Below are positions 7,890 through 16,707 of a stretch of DNA of 64,000 nucleotides, piece after piece. A program made the position numbers and the translations under genes. The number at the start of each line of letters is the position of its first letter. Within the stretch, counting starts at the first letter, position 1. Source of the DNA: Candidatus Bathyarchaeota archaeon (GTDB taxonomy: Archaea; Thermoproteota; CALKCG01; B24; DRYS01); contig JAGTQC010000004.1 in assembly GCA_018396535.1 (NCBI GenBank), forward strand, positions 1-64,000, read 5' to 3'. The notes under the pieces were generated by a model that was not told the DNA's origin, searched no databases, and saw nothing but the letters and a program-made list of their open reading frames with translations.

Positions 7890-8912
7890 ATGAATACTTT
7901 CATAGCGGATCTACATGATCTCGATAGGCTTGTAGAAGTTGCTAGGTCTAGGTATAGTGTTTACGCACCTGTGAGAAGGGGGAGAGGCTACGTATTCTCT
8001 AAGATAGAAGGTATGAGCGATACCGATCTAAGATATAATAGGACTATACTCCCACCTACGAAGATCTTCCATAGACCTAAGGAGGTTCTCCTAAGGTTTC
8101 AGCTTGCCGATGGACCTGAATTCGGCGAAGTAGTTGAGGTGGAACCGATGATGATCTTCGGTGTTCATGCATGCGATCTTAACGCTATACTCCGTCTAGA
8201 TAGATTCTTTACACGTAGGTTTGAGGATCCATACTATCTTGCTAGGAGGAGGGGTAGCGTTGTAGTAGCTTTGAATTGCAACGGTCCTAGGGATGAGTAC
8301 TGCTTTTGTGCATCGCTAGGTACAGGTCCCACTGTGTACGGAGGCTACGATATACTGTTAACCGAGGTTAGGGATAGGATGTTCCTAGTTGAAGCCGGAT
8401 CCGAGATAGGAGCTAATCTAATCGATGAAGCTAGGTTTAGGAGAGCTTCGATGAGCGATATGGAGGCTAAGAAAGCTGTAGCTTCGACTGCTAAAAGGGA
8501 GTTTAGGAGGTATGCCGATTTTAGAAGCTTATCGTATCCTGTGATAGAGGTTTTAGCTCACACTGTATGGGATGAGGAGGCTGATAAATGCTTCTCTTGT
8601 GGTAATTGTAGCCTAGTATGCCCTACATGTTACTGCTATGAGATATACGATACACTTGATATGGATTTAAATAGCGGTTTCAGAGTTAGAAGGCTTGATT
8701 CATGCCAGCTATACGGGTATGCCGAAGTTGCTCTCGGAGGGAATTTCAGAAAGTCTAGGAAGGCTAGGCTTAGACATTGGATGGTATGTAAGTTCGGCGG
8801 AGCAGCCGGCGGGGAGCTATCGAGCTGCGTAGGATGCGGTAGATGCATATTCTATTGTCCAGCTAGGATAGATATAACTAGCGTAGCTTCTAGACTTAGG
8901 GAGGCTGTCTAG
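7890..8912 (+). CDS. hydB: Sulfhydrogenase-type hydrogenase beta subunit (4Fe-4S electron-transfer)
   Basis: About 340 residues, like the Pyrococcus HydB and anaerobic sulfite reductase A family. Visible are RYNRTILPPTK, FGVHACDLNAI, and two ferredoxin-type cluster sites: CFSCGNCSLVCPTCYCYE and CVGCGRCIFYCPA. It passes electrons between the small subunit and the flavin subunit. A TTG at 7872 would add six residues. I chose the ATG at 7890 because family-like sequence begins there. The stop is followed closely by the gamma gene, with GGGAGG at 8899-8904 as its likely ribosome site. Confidence 0.88.
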   Translation: MNTFIADLHDLDRLVEVARSRYSVYAPVRRGRGYVFSKIEGMSDTDLRYNRTILPPTKIFHRPKEVLLRFQLADGPEFGEVVEVEPMMIFGVHACDLNAILRLDRFFTRRFEDPYYLARRRGSVVVALNCNGPRDEYCFCASLGTGPTVYGGYDILLTEVRDRMFLVEAGSEIGANLIDEARFRRASMSDMEAKKAVASTAKREFRRYADFRSLSYPVIEVLAHTVWDEEADKCFSCGNCSLVCPTCYCYEIYDTLDMDLNSGFRVRRLDSCQLYGYAEVALGGNFRKSRKARLRHWMVCKFGGAAGGELSSCVGCGRCIFYCPARIDITSVASRLREAV

Positions 8913-8914
8913 GA

Positions 8915-9739
8915 TTGACTAACCCCTATATACCTATGAAAGCTGAGATAGTATCGATAAAGACTGAAACTAGAGATATTAAAACCTTCAGGTTAAAGCC
9001 TCTCGGAGGTAAGCTAAAGTTTGAAGCAGGGCAGTTCGTAGAGGTGTCGGTCTTCGGTGTCGGTGAAGCTCCTATAAGCATATCCTCTGATCCAGATGTA
9101 GATGACTACTTCGAGTTATCTGTCAGGAGGGTTGGAAGCGTTACAGGGGCTCTATTCAAGCTTAGCGAAGGAGCTATCATAGGTGTTAGAGGCCCATATG
9201 GTAGGGGATGGCCTCTTAAGGAATCTGAGGGGATGGATGTGTTAATCGTGGGAGGTGGATGCGGCGCGGCGCCGCTCAGACCGGCTATCCTGAAGCTACT
9301 CAGAAGTAGAGATAGGTATGGTAGGATAGAGTTGCTATACGGTGCCAGGACTCCTAGCGACGTCATGTATATGGAGGAGTTTGAAGCTATCGCAGAGGGT
9401 AGCGGATGTAGAGTCTTATTAACGGTGGACACTATAGCTCCAGATAACAGGTGGCGTTACAGTGTAGGCGTCGTAACAAGCTTGTTCGACAAGATATCTG
9501 TAAATCCATTTAGATCTGTAGCTTTAGTATGCGGACCGGAGATTATGATGATGTACGCGGTGAGGGATCTGTTAAGGTTAGGTTTCAAACCTGAAAACAT
9601 ATATCTGTCTATGGAGAGGAGGATGAGGTGTGGTCTAGGTTTCTGCGGCCATTGCCAGATAGGTAGGAAGTATGTATGCCTTGATGGACCGGTATTCAGC
9701 TATAGCGAGATAGCACCTATGCCTGATAAGATCGTCTAG
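8915..9739 (+). CDS. hydG: Sulfhydrogenase-type hydrogenase gamma subunit (FAD/NAD(P)-binding)
   Basis: A 274-residue ferredoxin-reductase-like subunit that exchanges electrons with NAD(P)H. An FAD-binding barrel (FEAGQFVEVSV, APISISS) is followed by a nucleotide domain (VGGGCGAAPLRPA) and a C-terminal [2Fe-2S] site CGLGFCGHCQIGRKYVC. The TTG start is favoured because the N-terminus NPYIPMKAEIV aligns by eye with the NPY start of Pyrococcus HydG and has GGGAGG ten bases upstream. An ATG at 8936 is the alternative. Confidence 0.88.
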   Translation: MTNPYIPMKAEIVSIKTETRDIKTFRLKPLGGKLKFEAGQFVEVSVFGVGEAPISISSDPDVDDYFELSVRRVGSVTGALFKLSEGAIIGVRGPYGRGWPLKESEGMDVLIVGGGCGAAPLRPAILKLLRSRDRYGRIELLYGARTPSDVMYMEEFEAIAEGSGCRVLLTVDTIAPDNRWRYSVGVVTSLFDKISVNPFRSVALVCGPEIMMMYAVRDLLRLGFKPENIYLSMERRMRCGLGFCGHCQIGRKYVCLDGPVFSYSEIAPMPDKIV

Positions 9740-9757
9740 CGGAGGTGTGGTGCAGGT

Positions 9758-10513
9758 ATGTTGAAGATCGGGTTATTTAAATTCTCATCGTGTTCAGGTT
9801 GCCAGCTGTCGTTTCTAAGGCTTAACGAGAAACTGTTAGATCTAGTAGATAAGCTGGATATAGCCTACTGGGTTATGGTTAGCGATAACGATGTAGAAGA
9901 TTCATACGATGTAGCTTTCGTAGAAGGCTCTATATCGACGCCTGAAGATATATACTCCATAAAGGATGTGAGAGCTAGATCTAAAGTGTTGATAGCTTTC
10001 GGGGCGTGCGCTTCGTTCGGAGGTTTAAACAGCATTAGGAACTATATGGTTCAGAAGGATGTGGAGAAGATAGTGTATGGTAGTAGCGGAGCTCTATCGG
10101 TTAAATCCATCATATCATACCCTATAGACTTCTACGTAGATGTGGATATATATCTCGGTGGATGCCCCCCATCCCTAAGCGATATATTAGAGGTTATCAA
10201 AGCCTCTATACTAGGCTTTAAACCTAGGCTTCCAGATTACCCTGTCTGCGTCGAGTGTAAGCTAAGCGAGAATGAGTGTCTACTTGTAAACGGGGAACCC
10301 TGTATGGGGCCTATCATCAGAGCTGGATGCGGAGCTCTATGCCCCTCTCTAGGTAGAACCTGTGAGGGATGCTACGGGCCTCAGGCTGATCCAAACCCTA
10401 ACTCGCTAGCAGATAAGTTTAGAGAGATAGGGCTATCAGAAGACGAGATTCTATGCAGACTCCGTAAATATGCAGGTATGCATAGAGATTTCAGAGGAAT
10501 AGCTAAGCTTTAG
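9758..10513 (+). CDS. hydD: NiFe-hydrogenase small (delta) subunit
   Basis: 251 residues, matching the small subunit of group 3 hydrogenases. The proximal cluster cysteines are seen in SSCSGCQ, GACASFGG and GGCPPS. A Cys-rich C-terminal domain (CVECKLSENEC, EPCMGPI, GCGALCPS, CEGCYGP) should hold further clusters. All cluster ligands look intact. The expected next gene, the NiFe large subunit, is missing: no RxCGxC or DPCxxC-type reading frame occurs anywhere in the window, and the next gene is a cysteine synthase. Confidence 0.9.
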   Translation: MLKIGLFKFSSCSGCQLSFLRLNEKLLDLVDKLDIAYWVMVSDNDVEDSYDVAFVEGSISTPEDIYSIKDVRARSKVLIAFGACASFGGLNSIRNYMVQKDVEKIVYGSSGALSVKSIISYPIDFYVDVDIYLGGCPPSLSDILEVIKASILGFKPRLPDYPVCVECKLSENECLLVNGEPCMGPIIRAGCGALCPSLGRTCEGCYGPQADPNPNSLADKFREIGLSEDEILCRLRKYAGMHRDFRGIAKL

Positions 10514-10750
10514 CATCGGTATTGAAGCTGACTATATATAACGATGACTTCATGCGATCGACCTCCTATAAGGTTGCTCTAGCTAAATCCCGCATACGAT
10601 AGCCCGCTACGTTCTTAGTGGTATACGATTAGAGGATATACGTAGAGTAGATGTATCGATCGATACATCCATCATCCTGTATCTACATTGGTTTATTGCG
10701 TGTATAACGTAAAACTTTTATCCGCCATGTTACCTCTCCATAACGGTGTT
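10514..10750. other. Gap after the hydrogenase small subunit; no large-subunit remnant recognised
   Basis: I read both strands for parts of a NiFe large subunit (RxCGxC or DPCxxC motifs) and found none. A TATA-like AACTTTTAT just ahead of 10720 could drive the cysteine synthase fusion. The rest shows many stops in all frames. Confidence 0.4.
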
Positions 10751-12070
10751 ATGGGAAGGGTTGAGTTAACACCTATAGACGAGGTTAAGCAGCCGGTAGC
10801 GGTAGATATTAGACACGCAGTACCCATCTATTCAGAATTGCTGAGAAAAGGCGTCATAGAGAAACCTATAATAGTGGAGGAGGAATCTGGAGTCGCCCTC
10901 TCGGATTTCGATCTACTGGAAGCGTTGAATCTTCTAGGCGTAGATATGGCTCCGACTATAGCTTTAGATAGAAGCGAATTTGAGATATCATCCACTTGCG
11001 GTAGACCTATCAGCTTAGAAGATATAGTGAACGCCGGTACAGGAGGATCTAAGCTAGGATATGGAAGCTTTCAGGTGAAGCTACGTTTCCATGAACCATC
11101 GATAAGTGTAGATCTAGATTCCCTCGGATTCTTCAACGAGTATAAGCGTAGAAGTAACCTTAGAGTCTACAACGATACTTTAGAATTGCTATATAAAGGT
11201 TGGCCTACCCCTCTAGTTAGACTAAAATCTTTCTCATCGAATGATAGGATCGTATTAGCTAAGCTTGAAGGGTTTAACCCTTTCAGTAACAGCGTTAAGG
11301 ATAGGATAGGATGGGCTATGATCATGGAGGCGTTGGGTAGAGGGATCTTAAGAGAGATTTTATATGAAGCTACATCGACTAATACCGGTATAGCTTTAGC
11401 ATCTATAGGCAATATACTGGGGTTGAGGAGCAGGTTCTTCATACCAAAGACTGTTCAGAGGGTTAGCGATGCATATCTGAAGATTCTCGGCGCAGAAGTT
11501 GAGAGGGTGCCAGTAAATCTGACGGTGGAAGCGATCTCAGAAGTTGAATCTAAAGCTAGGATGGATGGCGCTACCCATCTGAATCAGTTCGAGAACGATG
11601 CTAACCTTAAAGTTCACTTAAAGTATACAGCCAAAGAGATAGATCTTCAACTCAGAGAGTTTGGGGTTAAACCTGATTGTATCATAGGTGGACTGGGAAC
11701 CTCGGGTCATATGAGCGCCATCTCCCTATACTTTAGAAGCAAGTATAACGGCGGTGTGAAGATCGTCGGGGTTCAACCTGCTCAAGATGAAGCTATACCG
11801 GGTATCCGGAGGGTGGAGACTGGTATGAAGTGGGTGCATTGGTTTGAATTCGATCGTATAGTCGATGTGAGGCGTAGCGAAGCGGTGGAAGGCTGTATAG
11901 AGGTCGCTAGGAGGGAGGGCTTACTGATAGGGTTAAGCTCTGGAGCAGTCTTCCAAGCATTCAAGAAGATAGCAAAAGAGAGCGGGGTATACGTGCTAGT
12001 ATTCCCGGATACGGGTTACAAGTATGGAGAGCAGTTCGAAGAATATATCAGGATATATGGAAAACTTTGA
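10751..12070 (+). CDS. Cysteine synthase/O-phosphoserine sulfhydrylase-type enzyme with N-terminal ParB/SerK-like domain
   Basis: About 439 residues in two parts. Residues 1-70 have the ParB/Srx pattern seen in the serine kinase SerK: TPIDEVKQPVAVD, ELLRKGVIEKPIIVEEESGVAL and LEALNLLG. The catalytic DGHHR stretch reads SDFDL here, so kinase activity is doubtful. The C-terminal part is a PLP fold-type II enzyme: PLP lysine in NSVKDRIG, ATSTNTGIALAS substrate loop, GLGTSGHMSA phosphate loop and SSGAVF. It probably makes cysteine from O-phosphoserine or O-acetylserine. A TTG at 10688 would lengthen it by 21 residues. ATG 10751 is preferred because a TATA-like stretch falls inside the longer version. 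Confidence 0.8.
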   Translation: MGRVELTPIDEVKQPVAVDIRHAVPIYSELLRKGVIEKPIIVEEESGVALSDFDLLEALNLLGVDMAPTIALDRSEFEISSTCGRPISLEDIVNAGTGGSKLGYGSFQVKLRFHEPSISVDLDSLGFFNEYKRRSNLRVYNDTLELLYKGWPTPLVRLKSFSSNDRIVLAKLEGFNPFSNSVKDRIGWAMIMEALGRGILREILYEATSTNTGIALASIGNILGLRSRFFIPKTVQRVSDAYLKILGAEVERVPVNLTVEAISEVESKARMDGATHLNQFENDANLKVHLKYTAKEIDLQLREFGVKPDCIIGGLGTSGHMSAISLYFRSKYNGGVKIVGVQPAQDEAIPGIRRVETGMKWVHWFEFDRIVDVRRSEAVEGCIEVARREGLLIGLSSGAVFQAFKKIAKESGVYVLVFPDTGYKYGEQFEEYIRIYGKL

Positions 12071-12492
12071 CAGCTATATAGAAGCTATGACGGTGTAGCG
12101 GGGGCTCCATGTAGAATATCCATTTAGATTATTATAGAAAGCCTTATGCATCCTCCTACATAGCCTTCAAAGTTAAACTATCCACTTCCATATACCTGTT
12201 TCCTATACCGTTAGATATTTATGCAGGTATAGGGGTCTAGTCCTGATAACAGAACGCTGATCCTCCTACTAGATAGAGGCTACTCTAAGGTGACGTAGTT
12301 TTCAACTTCGCTACCAGCTATCGATTATAACGGTGTTTACTAGGGGTTGGCTTAGATATCGTTTAAAGCGATCTATACTCATCTGAAGTATCCGATCCTA
12401 TACTTTGGATGTATAGATTCTTCGTGTATACATGTGTCTCCATAACGATACCCCTATCTATAAGCTTCATATTCTTCATCGAAGGATGGATG
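12071..12492. other. Gene-free stretch
   Basis: No convincing reading frame, RNA fold or repeat was recognised on either strand. Short open stretches of under 50 codons exist on the minus strand near 12360-12490 but resemble nothing I know. Given the decayed transporter next to it, this is probably degraded sequence. Confidence 0.5.
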
Positions 12493-13585
12493 TTAAGCTT
12501 CTGAGGAGCTCTCCCTACGGGTTATAAGCCTTGAGATGTGGAAAGCTGTTAATCTGAAGAGGTAGCCTACTGCTAGATCGTATAGCATAGATATCAGTCC
12601 TACCGATACTACTAGTATAAGCTTAGATCCTTTAAGCTCTAGGATGGATTTACACGATTCTATGGATGTAAAGAGTATCATAGCTCCTACGACGGCTAGA
12701 GAGTATTCAGCGAATACTCCTATGAGGGGTCTAGCGAATAGTAATATTAACGCTAGTTCGAATATACCCTCCATCACCATCGCCCCTCCGGTTAGCTCTG
12801 AAGAAATATTGGAAGGTAAACCCTCCGGCTCCATGACACATCTGTACTCCCACGATCAACGATGAGAAAATGTTGAGTACACCTATATTCAAAGCTAGCT
12901 CCATCCCCTTCAGCCTCGTTTACAGCGAGGCATGTAGCTAAAACTGCGTTGGAGAGTGTTAACACTATCTGAGAGGATATAACCTTCAATACCCCTAACG
13001 TGATATCGGATACCGGTAGGAGATGTATGGTTGGAGGTTGGAAGCCTATACCGAGCTTCAAGCTTTCGTTAGCTATCTAGGAGTTTAACACTGAGATAAC
13101 GCCTAAACGGAAAACGGCTAATGCAGACGATATAATCTTCACCTTGGATAGGATGGTTATCAACGCTATACAGGATAGAGCTAGCGTTATATTGGATACT
13201 ATCGCGTTTAACGATTTCTTTACGAGGATTAATGCAAGCCCGAATCATACGCCCCGTATCACTAGCATAGGGGGTTATACGTGCTAGAGGATCGATTAAA
13301 CCCGGTAAGCCTAGTGTAAACCATACTAAACCTGTTATCAAACCGGATAGGTATACGTACTACGGCTCCCATCCCTCAGATAAAGCTGCTGTAGCTATAG
13401 CTTTCTTAGGTTCGACTGAGAGTGGGAGCCTATGTATTAAGCCTAAAAGCTATATTCGTTACACCCATAGCTAGAAATATGCTTGTAGGGTTAAGCTTCA
13501 ATACGACCATATACCCTACTATGAGCGAGTTTACCTGAAAACTCCCTTATACTGAACTCTAACCTCTTTACTCTAGCCGTATAGA
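12493..13585 (-). pseudogene. Decayed MOT1-family molybdate/sulfate transporter
   Basis: Read on the minus strand, consecutive pieces of one membrane transporter appear in shifting frames. In order they are EFSIREFSG (about 13560), LNPTSIFLAMGVTNIAF (about 13490), RLPLSVEPKKAIATAALSEG (about 13420), LGLPGLIDPLARITP (about 13290), FGLALILVKKS (about 13240), VLTLSNAVLATCLAVNE (about 12950), IGVLNIFSSL and QMCHGAGGF (about 12860), then a hydrophobic C-terminal part (12493-12800). The order and the motifs QIPLTLGNAV-like and CHGAGG fit the MOT1 (PF16983) family. At least four frame changes and several in-frame stops separate the pieces, so it cannot make a full protein. Confidence 0.82.
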
Positions 13586-13709
13586 CGACGCTCCTCTAGC
13601 TATCCAGCTTCGGTTATAAGCTACTTCTATAGCAGGTATAGTATCTTATATTACGTAGCCTTAATGCCTACGGTTTACGGTGGATACATCGTATAACACG
13701 TTTGTCGAT

Positions 13710-14927
13710 CTAAGCAAGGTGAAATAGTATGCATGAGCTTAGGAATAGTATCCCCGCTATCGTGAATAGATGGTCGAAGCCGTATTGCGTTACGATATAT
13801 CCACCTATAGCCATACCAGCTATACTTCCGATCCTAGTTAAGCATGCGTATAGCCCCATCCACCCCTCAGGTATCATCTCCATCCTCACTACTCTGCTAG
13901 ATAGAGCGAATAGAGTATAGAAGATACCCACCACCATCAATATGATCGTATCTACGATCACAGCTGCTATGTATGGTAGGTAGCCGCACGGTATGAGTGT
14001 AAGTATGAGGATAGCTCTGATGAAAGCAGATAGTCTAAGACTTCTATAGCTTCCATAGTACTCGTATACATCCTTGAACAGTATATATCCCGCTATAGAT
14101 CCGATCTCGTTTAGTAGTAGTATAGTGAAAGCTATACTCTGCGGTATACCTAAAACTCTACACAGGTATATCGCGATGAAGGTGAATATAGCATCCGTAG
14201 CCATAGTGAAGGTTAACGCACCTATACCGAAGAATAGTATACTTCTAGATGGATCAACCCCAATCCTAGGGTAGGCTAACCTCGCTATACGCTCTCCATA
14301 TAGATCTTGAGATACTAGTATCATCGATAACTTCTCCACGCTACCTATACATCTTTCGAGACGTACCATCTTCCTCTCAACCATGATCATAGGATCCTCT
14401 ACGAATATTAGCGATGCTAAAGCTGATGATAACGCTAAGAACCCGCATAGATATACTACCTGTACATGCTCATAGAATGATAGTACTAGAGCCCCCATAG
14501 CTAACCCTAATAGATCCCCTATCTCAGATACGATACCGTAAGATCTAGATTCATCACACCACTCATCCCTACTACTCCCCTCCGCTATAAGTATATCCTC
14601 GACTGGTGGTATAGCCGATCCGAAGAATCCGATAAGTAGGCATAGAGCTACTAGATCGAGTAAGCCTCCAACCCTTGTGAAAAGTATTAGGAGGATGGAG
14701 TATACGATTATCGATGATACAGTTATAAACCTGCATCTCCTAGTCCTATCAGCTAGATAACCCCAGATGAATGATCCCGGGATATAAGCTAGCCATACCG
14801 ATGCTGCAACCACCCCTACATCTACCGAATCCCTACCTAGAGTATACGCTACATATAGCGGTAGAAGGTTGGTAAATAGGGTAGAAGCTATCTTACGAGG
14901 TAGTAGAGCGATATACCATACCCTCAT
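13710..14927 (-). CDS. Major facilitator superfamily transporter
   Basis: 405 residues with about twelve hydrophobic segments in two halves. The conserved MFS loop is seen as GYLADRTRRCR between the second and third helices, after WLAYIPGSFIWGYL. The second half contains ISIAGYILF-like and GLYACLTRIGSIAGMAIGGYI stretches. The substrate cannot be told from sequence. It lies upstream of the decayed MOT1 transporter on the same strand and is itself intact. Confidence 0.85.
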   Translation of the reverse strand: MRVWYIALLPRKIASTLFTNLLPLYVAYTLGRDSVDVGVVAASVWLAYIPGSFIWGYLADRTRRCRFITVSSIIVYSILLILFTRVGGLLDLVALCLLIGFFGSAIPPVEDILIAEGSSRDEWCDESRSYGIVSEIGDLLGLAMGALVLSFYEHVQVVYLCGFLALSSALASLIFVEDPMIMVERKMVRLERCIGSVEKLSMILVSQDLYGERIARLAYPRIGVDPSRSILFFGIGALTFTMATDAIFTFIAIYLCRVLGIPQSIAFTILLLNEIGSIAGYILFKDVYEYYGSYRSLRLSAFIRAILILTLIPCGYLPYIAAVIVDTIILMVVGIFYTLFALSSRVVRMEMIPEGWMGLYACLTRIGSIAGMAIGGYIVTQYGFDHLFTIAGILFLSSCILFHLA

Positions 14928-15074
14928 TACATACTCAAGCGGTATTAGCGGGTTTAAAACTAGATTTATAACGATTTAACACTATAGGGATGATAAACTC
15001 TGATAAGATGATGTACGATCGATAGATCTACTATAGTATACCTAAATCATAAACTAAACCTGCTACACACCTCT

Positions 15075-15536
15075 CTACAACGATACTCTAAGATCCTCCT
15101 TAACCCTTGTCAAACATATATGGGTTATAGTCCTATCTACATGAGGCATAGCTAGTATCCTCTTTACGAAAGCGCTAAGCTCCCTCCTATTCCTAAACCT
15201 AGCTATTATGATAGCATCAGTCTCACCGGTTATATCGTAGACACAGATAACCGATGGATTAGAAGCTATCTCCTTCTCAACCTCTACAAGATATCCTCTA
15301 GATACCACGACCTCTATTATCGCTGTTATATCGTAGCCTACAAGTTCAGGATTAACTATAGCTGTATAACCCTCTATAACACCCTCCTCCTCCAACGCTT
15401 TAACCCTAGATATAACCGCCGTAGTCGATAACCCAACCTTCTTAGCTAGCTCCCTATAGGATATCCTAGCATCCCTCTGCAGCTCCCTCAATATCCTAAT
15501 ATCGTATTCATCTAGCTTCACAACACCCATACACAT
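15075..15536 (-). CDS. Lrp/AsnC-family transcription regulator
   Basis: 153 residues: an N-terminal winged helix (LDEYDIRILRELQRDARISYRELAKKVGLSTTAVISRVKALEEEGVI) and a C-terminal RAM ligand/oligomer domain (ITAIIEVVVSRG...VYDITGETDAIIIARF). It is divergent from thioredoxin reductase with a 100-base gap and may control that promoter or its own. An ATG two codons further in is an equally possible start. Confidence 0.92.
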   Translation of the reverse strand: MCMGVVKLDEYDIRILRELQRDARISYRELAKKVGLSTTAVISRVKALEEEGVIEGYTAIVNPELVGYDITAIIEVVVSRGYLVEVEKEIASNPSVICVYDITGETDAIIIARFRNRRELSAFVKRILAMPHVDRTITHICLTRVKEDLRVSL

Positions 15537-15649
15537 ACACCTGGATAGATAATCTAGGTACTGCTAGATTCTACTCAGAATAATTTAAGCTATTTAACAC
15601 TAATACCACCTATAGATCGCTGATAAGGTTTGAGTCGTAGGTGGAGTAC

Positions 15650-16561
15650 ATGCCCGATATATGGGATTCGATAATCATCGGAGCAGGTCCAGCTGGGCTA
15701 ACTGCCGGTATATACCTATCTAGACTTGGATTCAAGGTTTTAATACTAGACGCTGGTAAAGCTGGTGGAAGACTCAGATCAGCTGGATTGATAGAGAACT
15801 ACCCAGGATTCCCTGAAGGTATAGAAGGCTCCACCCTAGCTGATAGATTCGTAGAGCATGCACGTAGATTCAAAGCCGATATCAGAGAGTATGAGGAGGT
15901 AACAGCTCTACAACTAGATACATCACCCAAGATCATAGCTACTCGTAGAGGTAGCATATACCAGGGCTACACGATCATACTAGCTATAGGTGCTCCTAGA
16001 AGAACCTATAGTATAGATGGTGAGGAAAGGCTGCTAGGTAGAGGAGTATCATACTGTGCCGTATGCGATGGGCCATTATACTATGGTAGAGATGTAGCTA
16101 TACTAGGCTCAGGTATAGAAGCTATAGAAGATGCACAGCTCCTATCAAGGTTTGCTAGCAGAGTCTATATCCTAGCATCTAAACCTAGCCGCGAATTAAG
16201 GGAGGCGAAGTTTCAAGATAACGTCAAGGTATACGAAGACGTAGAGGTGGAGGGTATAATAGGCGGGGATAGGGTTGAATCAGTAAGGTTCAGGTATATG
16301 GATAGGGTTATAGATCTACCAGTATCCGCTGTATTCATAGCTCTAGGAGTTCTACCACCATCCAAACTTCTAAGATCCACATCTATCGAGCTAACCCCTG
16401 AAGGATTCATAAAGGTGGATTCTAAGTGTAATACGAGGGTTGAAGGTGTATACGCAGCTGGGGATTGCGTAGGCTTAGGATTCCAGATCGCTATAGCTGT
16501 AGGTCAAGCAGCTACAGCCGCGCTATCCGCTCTAGAATATCTAAGGAAGCTAAAGGGTTAG
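15650..16561 (+). CDS. trxB: Thioredoxin reductase
   Basis: About 303 residues. The FAD-binding IIGAGPAGLTAGIYLSR opens the protein, the redox pair is CAVC (Cys136 and Cys139, the usual spacing), followed by DGPLYYG. A second Rossmann motif AILGSGIEAIEDA binds NAD(P)H, and the C-terminal GVYAAGDCVG binds FAD. The enzyme keeps thioredoxin or glutaredoxin-like proteins reduced. ATG 15650 is chosen over GTG 15641 because AGGTGGAG sits just ahead of it. Confidence 0.93.
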   Translation: MPDIWDSIIIGAGPAGLTAGIYLSRLGFKVLILDAGKAGGRLRSAGLIENYPGFPEGIEGSTLADRFVEHARRFKADIREYEEVTALQLDTSPKIIATRRGSIYQGYTIILAIGAPRRTYSIDGEERLLGRGVSYCAVCDGPLYYGRDVAILGSGIEAIEDAQLLSRFASRVYILASKPSRELREAKFQDNVKVYEDVEVEGIIGGDRVESVRFRYMDRVIDLPVSAVFIALGVLPPSKLLRSTSIELTPEGFIKVDSKCNTRVEGVYAAGDCVGLGFQIAIAVGQAATAALSALEYLRKLKG

Positions 16562-16562
16562 G

Positions 16563-16588
16563 TAACGTTTAAGTTATGCATAACGTTT
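16563..16588. repeat. Two direct copies of TAACGTTT, 18 bases apart
   Basis: Copies at 16563-16570 and 16581-16588 follow the trxB stop. The second is 11 bases ahead of the structured RNA candidate. The same core AACGTTT occurs in the inverted repeat at 5836-5863. They could be regulator sites or part of the upstream element of the RNA gene. Confidence 0.35.
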
Positions 16589-16598
16589 GATATCCTAT

Positions 16599-16666
16599 GA
16601 GCGGCTCTGATGATTCAGAGTTATAGGGTACCCCCTATGCCCTTAAGGCATTAGGCTGAGCCGCTC
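16599..16666 (+). ncRNA. Structured RNA candidate, box C/D-like
   Basis: GAGCGGCT (16599-16606) pairs perfectly with AGCCGCTC (16659-16666). Inside, box C-like TGATGA lies at 16608-16613 and box D CTGA at 16656-16659, directly next to the closing stem, as in a kink-turn of an archaeal C/D guide RNA. Unlike most such RNAs the interior holds small hairpins: CTGA-TGAT-TCAG, ATAGGG-TACC-CCCTAT and TGCC-CTTAA-GGCA. ACCC and TTTTT follow, giving a likely terminator. It lies between trxB and the MocA-type gene with no overlapping reading frame. A leader element of the downstream gene is the alternative. Confidence 0.55.
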
Positions 16667-16670
16667 ACCC

Positions 16671-16675
16671 TTTTT
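16671..16675 (+). terminator. T-run after the structured RNA
   Basis: TTTTT directly follows the GC-rich closing stem and ACCC. Such runs end transcription in archaea. It supports an independent small RNA rather than a leader, though read-through is possible. Confidence 0.45.
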
Positions 16676-16707
16676 AGGTATAAAGGTAAGTTTTATCTCC
16701 CTAGCAT

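Noticed and set aside
12792-13341. Two open frames (12792-13061 and 13069-13341, minus strand) as separate small genes
   Set aside because: Their hydrophobic parts are consecutive pieces of one MOT1-type transporter joined across frame changes, so they are parts of a pseudogene.
14985-15040. ATGATAA, CTGA and ATGATG succession as a C/D RNA
   Set aside because: The spacer between the first two boxes is only about five bases, the C boxes are imperfect and no terminal stem forms.
16599-16670. Cloverleaf-like fold followed by ACC read as a tRNA
   Set aside because: Hairpin loops are only four or five bases, there is no T-loop TTC motif and no 7-base anticodon loop. Box C and D next to the stem fit better.
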